Shown here piece after piece: positions 1-6,190 of a DNA stretch of 52,872 nt. Numbering within the stretch: position 1 is the first letter of the stretch; every line of letters begins with the position of its first letter. The notes under the pieces were generated by a model. That model searched no databases and was not told the DNA's origin. It saw only the letters and a list, made by a program, of their open reading frames with translations. The stretch comes from Propionibacteriales bacterium (GTDB lineage: Bacteria > Actinomycetota > Actinomycetes > Propionibacteriales > Nocardioidaceae): NCBI GenBank assembly GCA_009377795.1, contig WHTJ01000020.1, positions 1-52,872 of the forward strand, in the 5' to 3' direction. The position numbers were made by a program, and so were the translations under genes.

Positions 1-288
1 CTCACGCAGCTCATCGGGGTACTTCCTCGGTGCTGCCACGAAAACTTCCTCTCCGGTCTGACACAAGATCAAACCCGGTTCGAAAGTCTCCGGGAAAGCG
101 GGGGAAGCTCAGAGGTGGAAGAGGGCGTGATCGCACTGAGCATGCCACCGGCGTGGGCGAGGTTTCGGCTCAAGGCTGGCACTTCCATGGAGGATGCCCA
201 ACGCATCGCGGACTGCATCCGAGATCACCTCGGCCCTGGTTCCGGGTCGGTCACGATCCATGAGATCTATGGGCCACCTTCTGAATAG
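1..288 (+). CDS. Hypothetical protein, 5' end outside window
   Basis: One frame is open from the first base to a TAG at 286-288, giving at least 95 residues. The C-terminal part reads as a compact helical sequence around SMEDAQRIADCIRDHL followed by a short tail. A GTG at 127 could be an internal start, giving a 53-residue protein, but no good ribosome binding site precedes it. I do not recognise the family. It lies in element cargo, just upstream of the toxin-antitoxin-like pair and on the same strand. It could also be chance, since high-GC sequence gives many open frames. Confidence 0.35.
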   Translation, partial: LTQLIGVLPRCCHENFLSGLTQDQTRFESLRESGGSSEVEEGVIALSMPPAWARFRLKAGTSMEDAQRIADCIRDHLGPGSGSVTIHEIYGPPSE

Positions 289-345
289 GGACTAGGCCGG
301 TGCGTGCGTCGATTGGCCATCTGCGCGACGCTTGGACCGTCAATA

Positions 346-351
346 TATACT
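346..351 (+). promoter_or_regulatory. -10 element TATACT placing the start point at the ATG of the TA-like operon
   Basis: TATACT ends five bases before the ATG at 357, in a short AT-rich run that stands out from its surroundings. A start point 6-7 bases downstream would fall on or next to that ATG, so the mRNA would be leaderless, which is common in actinobacteria. No convincing -35 hexamer is seen. Confidence 0.4.
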
Positions 352-356
352 GACAC

Positions 357-632
357 ATGGAGCTAGTGGAGGCGCGCCGGATGGAGTTGTCGGAGGCACC
401 GATATGGGCAAGCGCTCGAAGGCACGGAGTCGACGATGCAGACATTCGACATGTGCTCCGCAACTTCTTCGCTACAGCAGACGACCGCGTGGACGATGAC
501 GTGACGCTGTTCCTGGGCGCGGACCGCGCCGGAAACCTGGTGGAGGTAGGCGTGCTCGACACAGACGAAGGGCCAGTGATCATCCACGCCATGCGTGGTC
601 GCATCGAACGATTCTTCCCGTTGAGGGGGTGA
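357..632 (+). CDS. Small BrnT/DUF4258-like protein, probable toxin
   Basis: This 91-residue protein has the sequence pattern of small actinobacterial toxin-like proteins: an N-terminal helix with ARRHGV and an alternating DDAD-IRHVLRN segment, then strands around VTLFLGADRAGNLVEVGVL and a terminal PVIIHAMRGR. BrnT and DUF4258 proteins share this layout and often act as RNases, but assignment here is by pattern only. An ATG at 381 would give an N terminus closer to the family norm. Only six bases separate it from the next gene, which encodes a helix-turn-helix protein. Toxin followed by DNA-binding antitoxin is the BrnT-BrnA order. Confidence 0.55.
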   Translation: MELVEARRMELSEAPIWASARRHGVDDADIRHVLRNFFATADDRVDDDVTLFLGADRAGNLVEVGVLDTDEGPVIIHAMRGRIERFFPLRG

Positions 633-638
633 GAACAG

Positions 639-911
639 ATGGCACGGACCATGACAGACAAGCAGCGAGCTGCTGAGGAGATCGCGGAACGGCTCGCCAA
701 GCGCGACCCGGCCGATACCGAGTGGCGCGATGGTGCTCCGCTGCGCCGGATCGGTGAGGCGTTTCGTCGGTCGGTGGATGCTGAGAGGGAGCTTGCCGAC
801 GCGGTAGATGCAGCCCGCGTTAAGGGCTACTCGTGGGCCGCGATTGCCGCCGTGCTGGGGGTGTCAAAGCAGACCGCACAGCACCGCTACGGAACTCGAT
901 CTCAGCGTTAG
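639..911 (+). CDS. Helix-turn-helix protein, probable antitoxin
   Basis: This 90-residue protein has an N-terminal charged helix and a C-terminal helix-turn-helix of the sigma-70 region 4-like type, with GYSWAAIAAVLGVSKQTAQHRYG ending in a recognition helix at about residues 68-86. It starts with ATG preceded by GGGGTGAG and lies six bases after the toxin-like gene, so the two are co-transcribed. The likely role is to neutralise the upstream protein and repress the shared promoter. This is inferred from the arrangement; a plain small regulator is the alternative. Confidence 0.55.
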   Translation: MARTMTDKQRAAEEIAERLAKRDPADTEWRDGAPLRRIGEAFRRSVDAERELADAVDAARVKGYSWAAIAAVLGVSKQTAQHRYGTRSQR

Positions 912-912
912 G

Positions 913-1731
913 TCAGGCCAGGTGGGCCGGGGTCTTCATGAACTGGCCGACATGCGCAATGGGCTGCGGGTCGATGTCGGTGCCCGTGAGGCTGAGCGAG
1001 CTGAGTCGCGCTGCTGCCGTGCGTTGCAAGGCGAATCGCCGGGCGATGACACTCCAGCTCGGCTGCTCGGGGTGTCGACTGAGCTGGTTCGGGTGTTGCC
1101 TGTAGAGCCAGGTGACAGCTTCGTCCTGCCACCCGTCGGTGATCTGGCTGAGGGCAGCCATCATCGCGATGTCCTCGCCCACCGGAAGGGCTGCCCAGCC
1201 GCCCACGGCCCGAAGGGAGGCGGTGCGGTAGGCGATGCCTGCACAGGGGATCGGCCAGTTGCCGTCGTGCTCGATCACCCAGTCGGTCAGGCGTCCTGCT
1301 GGCATGAGGCCGAAGGGTGGGATCCACGGTGGAAAGCTCTTGCGTGAGCCGTCGGGCATGAGGTCGTGCGCCTGACCAAATGCCCAATGGACAGAGGGGT
1401 GCTCCTCGAAAATGCGGATAACCGTTGTGAGCGCACCGGGCAGGAGCATGTCGTCGACGTCGAGGTTTTGGAGGTATTGCCCGCGCGCTCGTGCTAGAGC
1501 AAGATTCCGGGTGATGCCTGGACCAAGACGTGCCTCATCGGCTGAGTACTGGACCCGCTCGTCATCGGGTAGCCGCTCCCGGACGTCGGTGGACGCGGCC
1601 CCATCTTCTTGAACGACCCACTCGACCTCCCAGCCATCTGGAAGCTCCTGTGAGAACACACTGTTGCCCGTATCTGGAAGGAATTCGGCTCCGCCCGCAT
1701 GGGCTGCGGTGAGCACTGTGAGGAGTGGCAT
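913..1731 (-). CDS. Family 2 (GT-A) glycosyltransferase, cargo gene
   Basis: The 272-residue product starts like a GT2 enzyme with hydrophobic strand MPLLTVLTAAHAGGAEFL, followed by EVEWVVQEDGA and the nucleotide-sugar/metal motif NLDVDDMLLPGAL near residues 88-100. Further on it has the acceptor-side segment GGWAALPVGEDIAMM, where the ED pair fits the catalytic base position. There is no membrane segment, so it is probably cytosolic. Its ATG overlaps the stop of the GntR gene by one base (TAATG), so the two are translationally coupled. Acceptor and sugar cannot be told. A role in modifying the host surface or a small metabolite after transfer is only a guess. Confidence 0.75.
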   Translation of the reverse strand: MPLLTVLTAAHAGGAEFLPDTGNSVFSQELPDGWEVEWVVQEDGAASTDVRERLPDDERVQYSADEARLGPGITRNLALARARGQYLQNLDVDDMLLPGALTTVIRIFEEHPSVHWAFGQAHDLMPDGSRKSFPPWIPPFGLMPAGRLTDWVIEHDGNWPIPCAGIAYRTASLRAVGGWAALPVGEDIAMMAALSQITDGWQDEAVTWLYRQHPNQLSRHPEQPSWSVIARRFALQRTAAARLSSLSLTGTDIDPQPIAHVGQFMKTPAHLA

Positions 1732-2639
1732 TAGACGTCCTTGGCTTCGTCGTATTCGGGGTGGTCATCGGGCCACGGCTCAAGCATCTCTACGAGCGCG
1801 ATTTCGGTCCGATCGGCGGGATAGCGTGCGTCCGAGACCTCGACGACTTTTCCGTTGGTCGCAACTGATCGTGATCGTACGGCGAGAATGGGTACACCGG
1901 TGTCGATGCCCCATCGCTGCCGTTCTGCTGGCGTCGGTTCGACAGCGATGACGGTCCGGCGGAACTCGGCTATTTCGATGCCGACCGTGTAGAGCTGGTG
2001 TTGGTGTCCGCCTGGCCACGGTTCATTCGAGTCATCGAGTAGGGCGGGGTTGCCCTCGATCAGACACCGCGGGATGTACGAGATGCTCCAAGAGAGTAGG
2101 TGGCCGGTCTCGGGGTCAGTGATCTCATACGCCCGTCGTACCAACTCAGTGCCAGCGTCGACGTCAAATTCGGCGGCGAGGTCCGGGTCTGCGGTGATGG
2201 TGCTGTACCGATGGCTTGAGACGGTGTCCTGGATGGAGATCCCGGCGGTCAGCTCGATCCCGCCGACTTTCGCGCGCTCGGCACGCGGACGGAGTACGAG
2301 GTCTTTCTGCTCCTGTGTCCATGATGTCGTCAATGTGATTGGCGTTCGTTTTTGCCGATTGCGGACTGTCGCCGGTCGCCCTCGGCCAGCCGTGATGAGT
2401 CCTTCGGTGCGAAGCACCTCCAGCGCTCGCCGGACGGGTCCGTCAGCGCACTTCCAGCGTTGTGCGAGTTCTCGGATCGTGGGCAGTGACTGACCTGGCT
2501 TGAGTGTTCCGGAGGCGATCTGCTCTCGGAGCGAGTCGGCTATCTGGTGGTGGACGGGGACAACGCCCGGCGTGCGTTCGGGTTCCATGCAGACGATTAG
2601 ATCAGAAACTTCGGCAGTTCGGTAGCGAACCCCTTGCAT
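1731..2639 (-). CDS. GntR/HutC-type repressor (KorSA-like) with UTRA domain
   Basis: The N-terminal winged helix-turn-helix of GntR type is clear (VPVHHQIADSLREQI, then PTIRELAQRW and VRRALEVLRTEGLI). It is followed by a UTRA ligand-binding domain (about residues 110-290, including WSISYIP and a terminal RYPADR). In pSAM2, KorSA is such a protein and represses the divergent pra gene, and this gene also diverges from a Pra-like gene. The start is uncertain. ATG at 2639 has AAGGAG only two bases upstream and puts one operator half inside the gene. ATG at 2588 fits the family's usual N terminus better. The stop overlaps the glycosyltransferase start. Confidence 0.85.
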   Translation of the reverse strand: MQGVRYRTAEVSDLIVCMEPERTPGVVPVHHQIADSLREQIASGTLKPGQSLPTIRELAQRWKCADGPVRRALEVLRTEGLITAGRGRPATVRNRQKRTPITLTTSWTQEQKDLVLRPRAERAKVGGIELTAGISIQDTVSSHRYSTITADPDLAAEFDVDAGTELVRRAYEITDPETGHLLSWSISYIPRCLIEGNPALLDDSNEPWPGGHQHQLYTVGIEIAEFRRTVIAVEPTPAERQRWGIDTGVPILAVRSRSVATNGKVVEVSDARYPADRTEIALVEMLEPWPDDHPEYDEAKDV

Positions 2640-2705
2640 TACTCCTTCGCTGAGGTTAGGGTCTTCCGATAGTTCGCTACCAAAGTACCTAGCTACCGAA
2701 GGTAG
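2618..2705. promoter_or_regulatory. Operator repeats between the GntR repressor and Pra-like genes
   Basis: GGTAGCGAAC at 2621-2630 is repeated in inverted orientation as GTTCGCTACC at 2672-2681. TTCGGTAGC at 2618-2626 is matched by GCTACCGAA at 2692-2700, and CTACC-GAA-GGTAG at 2693-2705 is itself a palindrome. The shared core is GGTAGC/GCTACC. The sites fall between divergent genes, as expected for autoregulation and repression of the activator. Confidence 0.75.
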
Positions 2706-2713
2706 ATGGAACT

Positions 2714-3175
2714 ATGTCGATGCCAACGCGCATCAGTGTGGAGTTCGGTGAGGTCTTCCCGCATGGGCTGTACGCGGTGTCGGAGGTCACCGAGTCTCGC
2801 GATTTCGACAAGTCGACGAAGGACAACCCGGTTCAGGCGACCGATGAGCCGACCGGGCTGCGGATCTGGCAGGTCGATGTGATGGATGCCGATCCGGAGG
2901 CACGGAAGGCAGAGCGGCAGTTCACGGTGAAGCTGCTGGCGAAGGTGCAGCCGGTGTTGCCGGAGAAGCCGAAGATGCCGGCGGGGATGCCGGAGTTGCC
3001 GTTCACGCCGATTGAGCTGGGTGGGCTGACCGCGACCCCGTACGTGGATCGCGACCGGTGCACCGGTACGGATCCGGGTAAGCATCGGTGCAAGGCACGT
3101 CAGGCGTGGTCGTTTCGGGCGACCGAGGTCAAGGCCGTGAAGTTCTCCACGTCCTCGTCCAAGAGTGCGGCGTGA
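2714..3175 (+). CDS. pra: Pra-like activator of AICE replication, integration and excision
   Basis: The 153-residue protein matches my memory of the Pra family: an N-terminal region with VFPHGLYAVSEV, a central DFDKSTKDNPVQATDEPTG-type segment followed by LRIWQVDVMDADPEARK, then PYVDRDRC and a C-terminal AWSFRATEVKA. In pSAM2, Pra switches on replication and excision genes and is repressed by KorSA. Here the gene diverges from a GntR repressor across clear operator repeats, which fits that circuit. It is the first gene of a tightly packed run that continues to the integrase. The symbol rests on family resemblance and context, not on a search. Confidence 0.65.
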   Translation: MSMPTRISVEFGEVFPHGLYAVSEVTESRDFDKSTKDNPVQATDEPTGLRIWQVDVMDADPEARKAERQFTVKLLAKVQPVLPEKPKMPAGMPELPFTPIELGGLTATPYVDRDRCTGTDPGKHRCKARQAWSFRATEVKAVKFSTSSSKSAA

Positions 3176-3489
3176 GAGCGATGACTGTGATGGCCGCGCT
3201 CGATGAGTTTGAGCAGAGGGTACGGCGTTCGGCGGCACGCGAGGTGCTGGCCGCCCATGACCGGCTGCAAGTGGTCTACGACCAGGCTCCGGAGTTCAAC
3301 GAGCACGGCCAGCCGCGGGATCGGGCCGAGTGGGACCGCTGGTACAGCCTGGCCTACCTGCCCGCGCATAACGAGTGGGTCGCCTGGATGGGCGAGCTGG
3401 CCTACCTGCTCGACACCGAGTTCCCCGGCTGGAACCCGGTCGACTTCCGCCCGATGTGTGAGCGGATCTTGGCGGGTGAGCAGCCATGA
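3172..3489 (+). CDS. Hypothetical AICE protein, tryptophan/tyrosine-rich
   Basis: A GTG at 3172 overlaps the stop of the pra-like gene as GTGA, giving 105 residues. An ATG at 3181 is the alternative. The protein has a helical N-terminal half (EFEQRVRRSAAREVLAAHDRL) and a conserved-looking aromatic half with DRAEWDRWYSLAYLPAHNEW and MGELAYLL. There is no signal peptide or membrane span. Small proteins of this composition commonly lie between pra and tra in AICEs, but I cannot give it a function. Its stop overlaps the next ATG. Confidence 0.65.
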   Translation: MRAMTVMAALDEFEQRVRRSAAREVLAAHDRLQVVYDQAPEFNEHGQPRDRAEWDRWYSLAYLPAHNEWVAWMGELAYLLDTEFPGWNPVDFRPMCERILAGEQP

Positions 3490-3758
3490 GCGGGCTGTTC
3501 ACCAACCGCCGGGATCTGGACGCGTGGGCACACGCCCTGGGTGTGGACAACGACGACGACGCGATCGGCGTGCTGCATCGGCTCACCGATGGCCTGGTCG
3601 ATGCCGACGACCGGCTGCGGGGCGCGCAGAAGACGCTGGCGAAGGCACCCAACCGGGATGTCCTCGTGCAGCTGTCCCGTGCCCTGGGCCGGATCGACCA
3701 GCTGCAAACCGTGTTGGAGGAAGTCGCCCGCGGCTTCCAGATCCACGAACGGAGATGA
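3486..3758 (+). CDS. Small helical AICE protein, paralogue of the next gene
   Basis: This 90-residue protein starts with an ATG overlapping the previous stop (ATGA). It contains WAHALGVDNDDDAIGVLHRL, then a long helix with DADDRLRGAQKTLAKAPNRD. The next gene has the same layout (WARSLGVDNDNDAIAALKRV, DAEDELRAAGHTLRNAPDGD), so the two are tandem duplicates that have diverged. The predicted fold is all helical and probably coiled-coil forming. The function is unknown. The position just before tra suggests a part in transfer or spread, but nothing in the sequence proves it. Confidence 0.7.
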   Translation: MSGLFTNRRDLDAWAHALGVDNDDDAIGVLHRLTDGLVDADDRLRGAQKTLAKAPNRDVLVQLSRALGRIDQLQTVLEEVARGFQIHERR

Positions 3759-3764
3759 CCCGCA

Positions 3765-4025
3765 ATGGCGATGCGGAAGGAACTGACCAAGTGGGCCCGG
3801 TCGCTGGGTGTGGACAACGACAACGACGCGATCGCCGCCCTGAAACGTGTGATGGCCCAGATCCGCGACGCCGAGGACGAACTCCGAGCCGCCGGTCACA
3901 CCCTGCGCAACGCCCCGGACGGGGACGCCATGCGGGGCATGTTGGCCGCGACCCGGGCGACCGATACCACGGTGGCACGGCTGTCTGCGGTCCTGGCGTC
4001 GTTCCACCGGCACGAGAGGGGCTGA
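3765..4025 (+). CDS. Small helical AICE protein, paralogue of the previous gene
   Basis: The 86-residue protein begins six bases after its paralogue and ends five bases before tra. It shares the LGVDND-DAI motif near the N terminus, the DAEDELR helix, and a C terminus ending in a short basic tail after a helix (FHRHERG against FQIHERR). Divergence is greatest in the last third. Keeping two adjacent copies points to a heteromeric pair or a recent duplication under selection; this is inference. No enzyme motif is visible. Confidence 0.7.
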   Translation: MAMRKELTKWARSLGVDNDNDAIAALKRVMAQIRDAEDELRAAGHTLRNAPDGDAMRGMLAATRATDTTVARLSAVLASFHRHERG

Positions 4026-4030
4026 GTCTG

Positions 4031-5455
4031 ATGGTGACCAAACAGCTACATACGGCTCGTACGTGGCGGAAGGTCACGTTCTCCGACGTCGTCGTCGTGG
4101 CGTTGGTGGCCGTCGTGGTGGTGTCGTGGCGGCTGGTCTGGGCGCTGGCCCGGCATCCCGGCCTGGCCGCACCACTGGCAGTGCTGCTGGCAGTGCTGGT
4201 GTGGGTGGCCCACTCGGGCTGGGTCACCCCCACCCTCGCCGGCCTCGCCCTCGTTGTCGGTCTGGGCGTGTGGTGGTGGCGGCACCGCGCCTCATTCAAC
4301 AACACGGTGGGCAGGTACGCCCGTCAGTGGTGGAAACGCTGGATCCGCTACGGCCTGTTGTGGTGGTTCTGGATGGGCCGCTGCGGACTCACCCTGCACG
4401 ACGAACGCAGCAACAAAGCCGTCCGCCCGCGCCTGCTCAAGGTCCACTGCACGCCGACCACCGACCAGCTGCTGCTGCAGCTACCCGCCGGACTCATCCC
4501 AGATGACGTGACCCGCCAGTCCGACGAGCTGGCACACGCGTTCCGTGCCCAGGAGGCCAAAACCAGGAGGGACAAGCCGCGCCGGGTATGGGTCGACCTG
4601 CTGCGCAGCGATCCGCTCGTTGAGACGATCCCTGCGCTGCCGATCCCGGATCGGGTGGACGTGGCCGACCTGGACGGGCTGGTGATCGGCTACGGCGAGG
4701 ACGGCACACCCTTGAAGCTCAAGGTGCACGGCACCCACATCCTCGTTGCCGGGGTCACCGACTCCGGCAAGGGCTCGATCATCTGGGCCGTCCTCCGCGC
4801 CCTCGCCCCACTGATCCGCGCCGGGCTGGTCGAAGTGCATGCGATCGACCCCAAGGGCGGCATGGAGCTGGAATTCGGGGCGGGCATGTTCACCCGCTAC
4901 GAACGCGACGACCACGAATCCATGGTCCAGCTGCTCGAGGACGACGCCGCCGACATGGACACGCGCGGCCGACAGATCCGGGGCAAGGCCCGCAAGTTCA
5001 CCCCCACGATCGAGACGCCGTTCGTGTTGATCCTGGTCGACGAGCTGGCCACCCTGACCGCGTTCCTCCCCGACCGCAAACTCACCCAACGGGCGGAGAA
5101 GGCACTCGGGCTGCTACTCACCAAGGGCCGCGCCCCCGGCTACACCGTCCTCGCGTGTGTGCAGGACCCGTCCAAGGAGGTCGTGGTCTGGCGGAACCTG
5201 TTCCCCACCAAGATCGCCCTCCGACTCGACGAGGCCGTCCAAGTCGACATGGTGCTCGGGGAAGGAGTGCGCGAGCTCGGCGCATACGCCGACCGAATCC
5301 CCGAAACCCTACCCGGCGTCGGCTACGTCAAGCAGGAAGGCCGCAAGGAACCCCGTCGGGTGCGTGCCTCCTACAACACCGACGACGACATCACCACCAT
5401 GGCGCAGCTCTACTCGCCGTCGCTGGTGGCGATCGGCACAGGGGAGGCGGCATGA
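4031..5455 (+). CDS. FtsK/SpoIIIE-type conjugative DNA translocase (TraSA-like)
   Basis: The 474-residue protein has a membrane N terminus, with hydrophobic stretches at about residues 15-38, 44-62 and 64-84, followed by a cytoplasmic ATPase domain. Walker A is GVTDSGKG at 241-248, with K-G in place of K-S/T, as I recall for AICE Tra proteins. Walker B ends in LVDE at about 335-338. Such proteins pump double-stranded plasmid DNA between mycelial cells without relaxase processing. ATG at 4031 follows the previous stop by five bases. The frame stays open further upstream, but that would overlap three convincing genes. The stop overlaps the whiB-like start (ATGA). Confidence 0.9.
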   Translation: MVTKQLHTARTWRKVTFSDVVVVALVAVVVVSWRLVWALARHPGLAAPLAVLLAVLVWVAHSGWVTPTLAGLALVVGLGVWWWRHRASFNNTVGRYARQWWKRWIRYGLLWWFWMGRCGLTLHDERSNKAVRPRLLKVHCTPTTDQLLLQLPAGLIPDDVTRQSDELAHAFRAQEAKTRRDKPRRVWVDLLRSDPLVETIPALPIPDRVDVADLDGLVIGYGEDGTPLKLKVHGTHILVAGVTDSGKGSIIWAVLRALAPLIRAGLVEVHAIDPKGGMELEFGAGMFTRYERDDHESMVQLLEDDAADMDTRGRQIRGKARKFTPTIETPFVLILVDELATLTAFLPDRKLTQRAEKALGLLLTKGRAPGYTVLACVQDPSKEVVVWRNLFPTKIALRLDEAVQVDMVLGEGVRELGAYADRIPETLPGVGYVKQEGRKEPRRVRASYNTDDDITTMAQLYSPSLVAIGTGEAA

Positions 5456-5832
5456 AACGCCAAATCGCCACGATGCCGGGTCAGCTGACGTTGCGGCTCG
5501 ACCCACCCGCGATTCCGCCGTGGAAGGAGCTGGCGTTGTGGGCATGGGTCGACCATGGCTGGCAGCACGCGGCCGCGTGTCAGACCAGCCTCGACGACAC
5601 CTGGTACCCCGAACCAGACTCTGGCGACTCCGCACACGCCGCCAAACTCGCGTGCGCGGTCTGCCCGGTCCGCCGCTCCTGCCTCGCCTACGCCCTCGCC
5701 GACGACGAACAACACGGCATCTGGGGAGGCGCGACCGCCTACGAGCGCGAGCGCATGGCTTGCGACCTCGCCGACGGCACACAGGTCGACACCGTACTCG
5801 CCCGTCCCGGCGTGCTGGGGGTGGCGGCATGA
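5452..5832 (+). CDS. WhiB-like iron-sulfur regulator carried by the AICE
   Basis: The 126-residue protein has the four cysteines of the Wbl family (C43, C68, C71, C77, with CAVC and a third cysteine five residues on) and the turn motif GIWGG at 89-93. Wbl proteins bind a 4Fe-4S cluster and usually act on the housekeeping sigma factor. The arginine-containing region after GIWGG is short and less basic than in chromosomal WhiB or WhiD. It lies between tra and rep with ATGA overlaps on both sides, so it is expressed with the transfer and replication genes. Confidence 0.88.
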   Translation: MKRQIATMPGQLTLRLDPPAIPPWKELALWAWVDHGWQHAAACQTSLDDTWYPEPDSGDSAHAAKLACAVCPVRRSCLAYALADDEQHGIWGGATAYERERMACDLADGTQVDTVLARPGVLGVAA

Positions 5833-5987
5833 CGAACAAAGAGGAGGCTCTCCGCCCGTACTACGAGCTTGGTCGCGCGGTGTTCTTGATCCGGTGCTTC
5901 GTCGAGGAAGACGCCGACCACATCGTGATCGCCATGGCCCGGCAGTGGCTGGCCGAGCGGGAACAGGAACAGGAGAACCAGCAATGA
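5829..5987 (+). CDS. Small hypothetical protein (52 aa)
   Basis: The ATG overlaps the stop of the whiB-like gene and its own stop overlaps the next ATG, so the frame is held by a run of ATGA couplings. The 52 residues are acidic and helical (KEEALRPYYELGRAVFLIR, then a VEEDADHIVIAMARQWLAE stretch) and end in a Glu/Gln-rich tail. No motif is recognised. The coupled position is the main reason to accept it as a gene. Confidence 0.6.
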   Translation: MTNKEEALRPYYELGRAVFLIRCFVEEDADHIVIAMARQWLAEREQEQENQQ

Positions 5988-6190
5988 GCGCGGCGCATAT
6001 TCCCGGCCAGCTGCTGCTGGTCGACCTCGGTCCACGTAAGCCGATCCGTCAGCGGTTCCGGCACGTCGACCGGTGCTGCAACTGCGGCGCTGGCTGGTCG
6101 TTCGCCTGGCGGCGTTGGCACCAGCTGCCGGTGTGCGGCGACTGCTGGGGACTCGATCCCGCCGAGGCCAAGGGGGTGCGGGCATGTTGA
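5984..6190 (+). CDS. Small zinc-ribbon-like protein (68 aa)
   Basis: The sequence holds two cysteine pairs, CNC after an extra C (CCNCGAGW) and CGDC about 20 residues later, separated by basic and aromatic residues. That spacing fits a zinc ribbon of about 25 residues. The start overlaps the previous stop and the end overlaps the rep start (ATGTTGA). Small zinc-finger proteins often accompany AICE rep genes. DNA binding is possible but not shown. Confidence 0.6.
   Translation: MSAAHIPGQLLLVDLGPRKPIRQRFRHVDRCCNCGAGWSFAWRRWHQLPVCGDCWGLDPAEAKGVRAC

Noticed and set aside
908-1347. Genes in other frames over the glycosyltransferase 3' part
   Set aside because: Only the 913-1731 minus frame carries a coherent GT2 fold.
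3203-4030. Long N-terminal extension of the Tra protein
   Set aside because: It would overlap three well-formed small genes joined by ATGA couplings; the ATG at 4031 leads directly into membrane helices.
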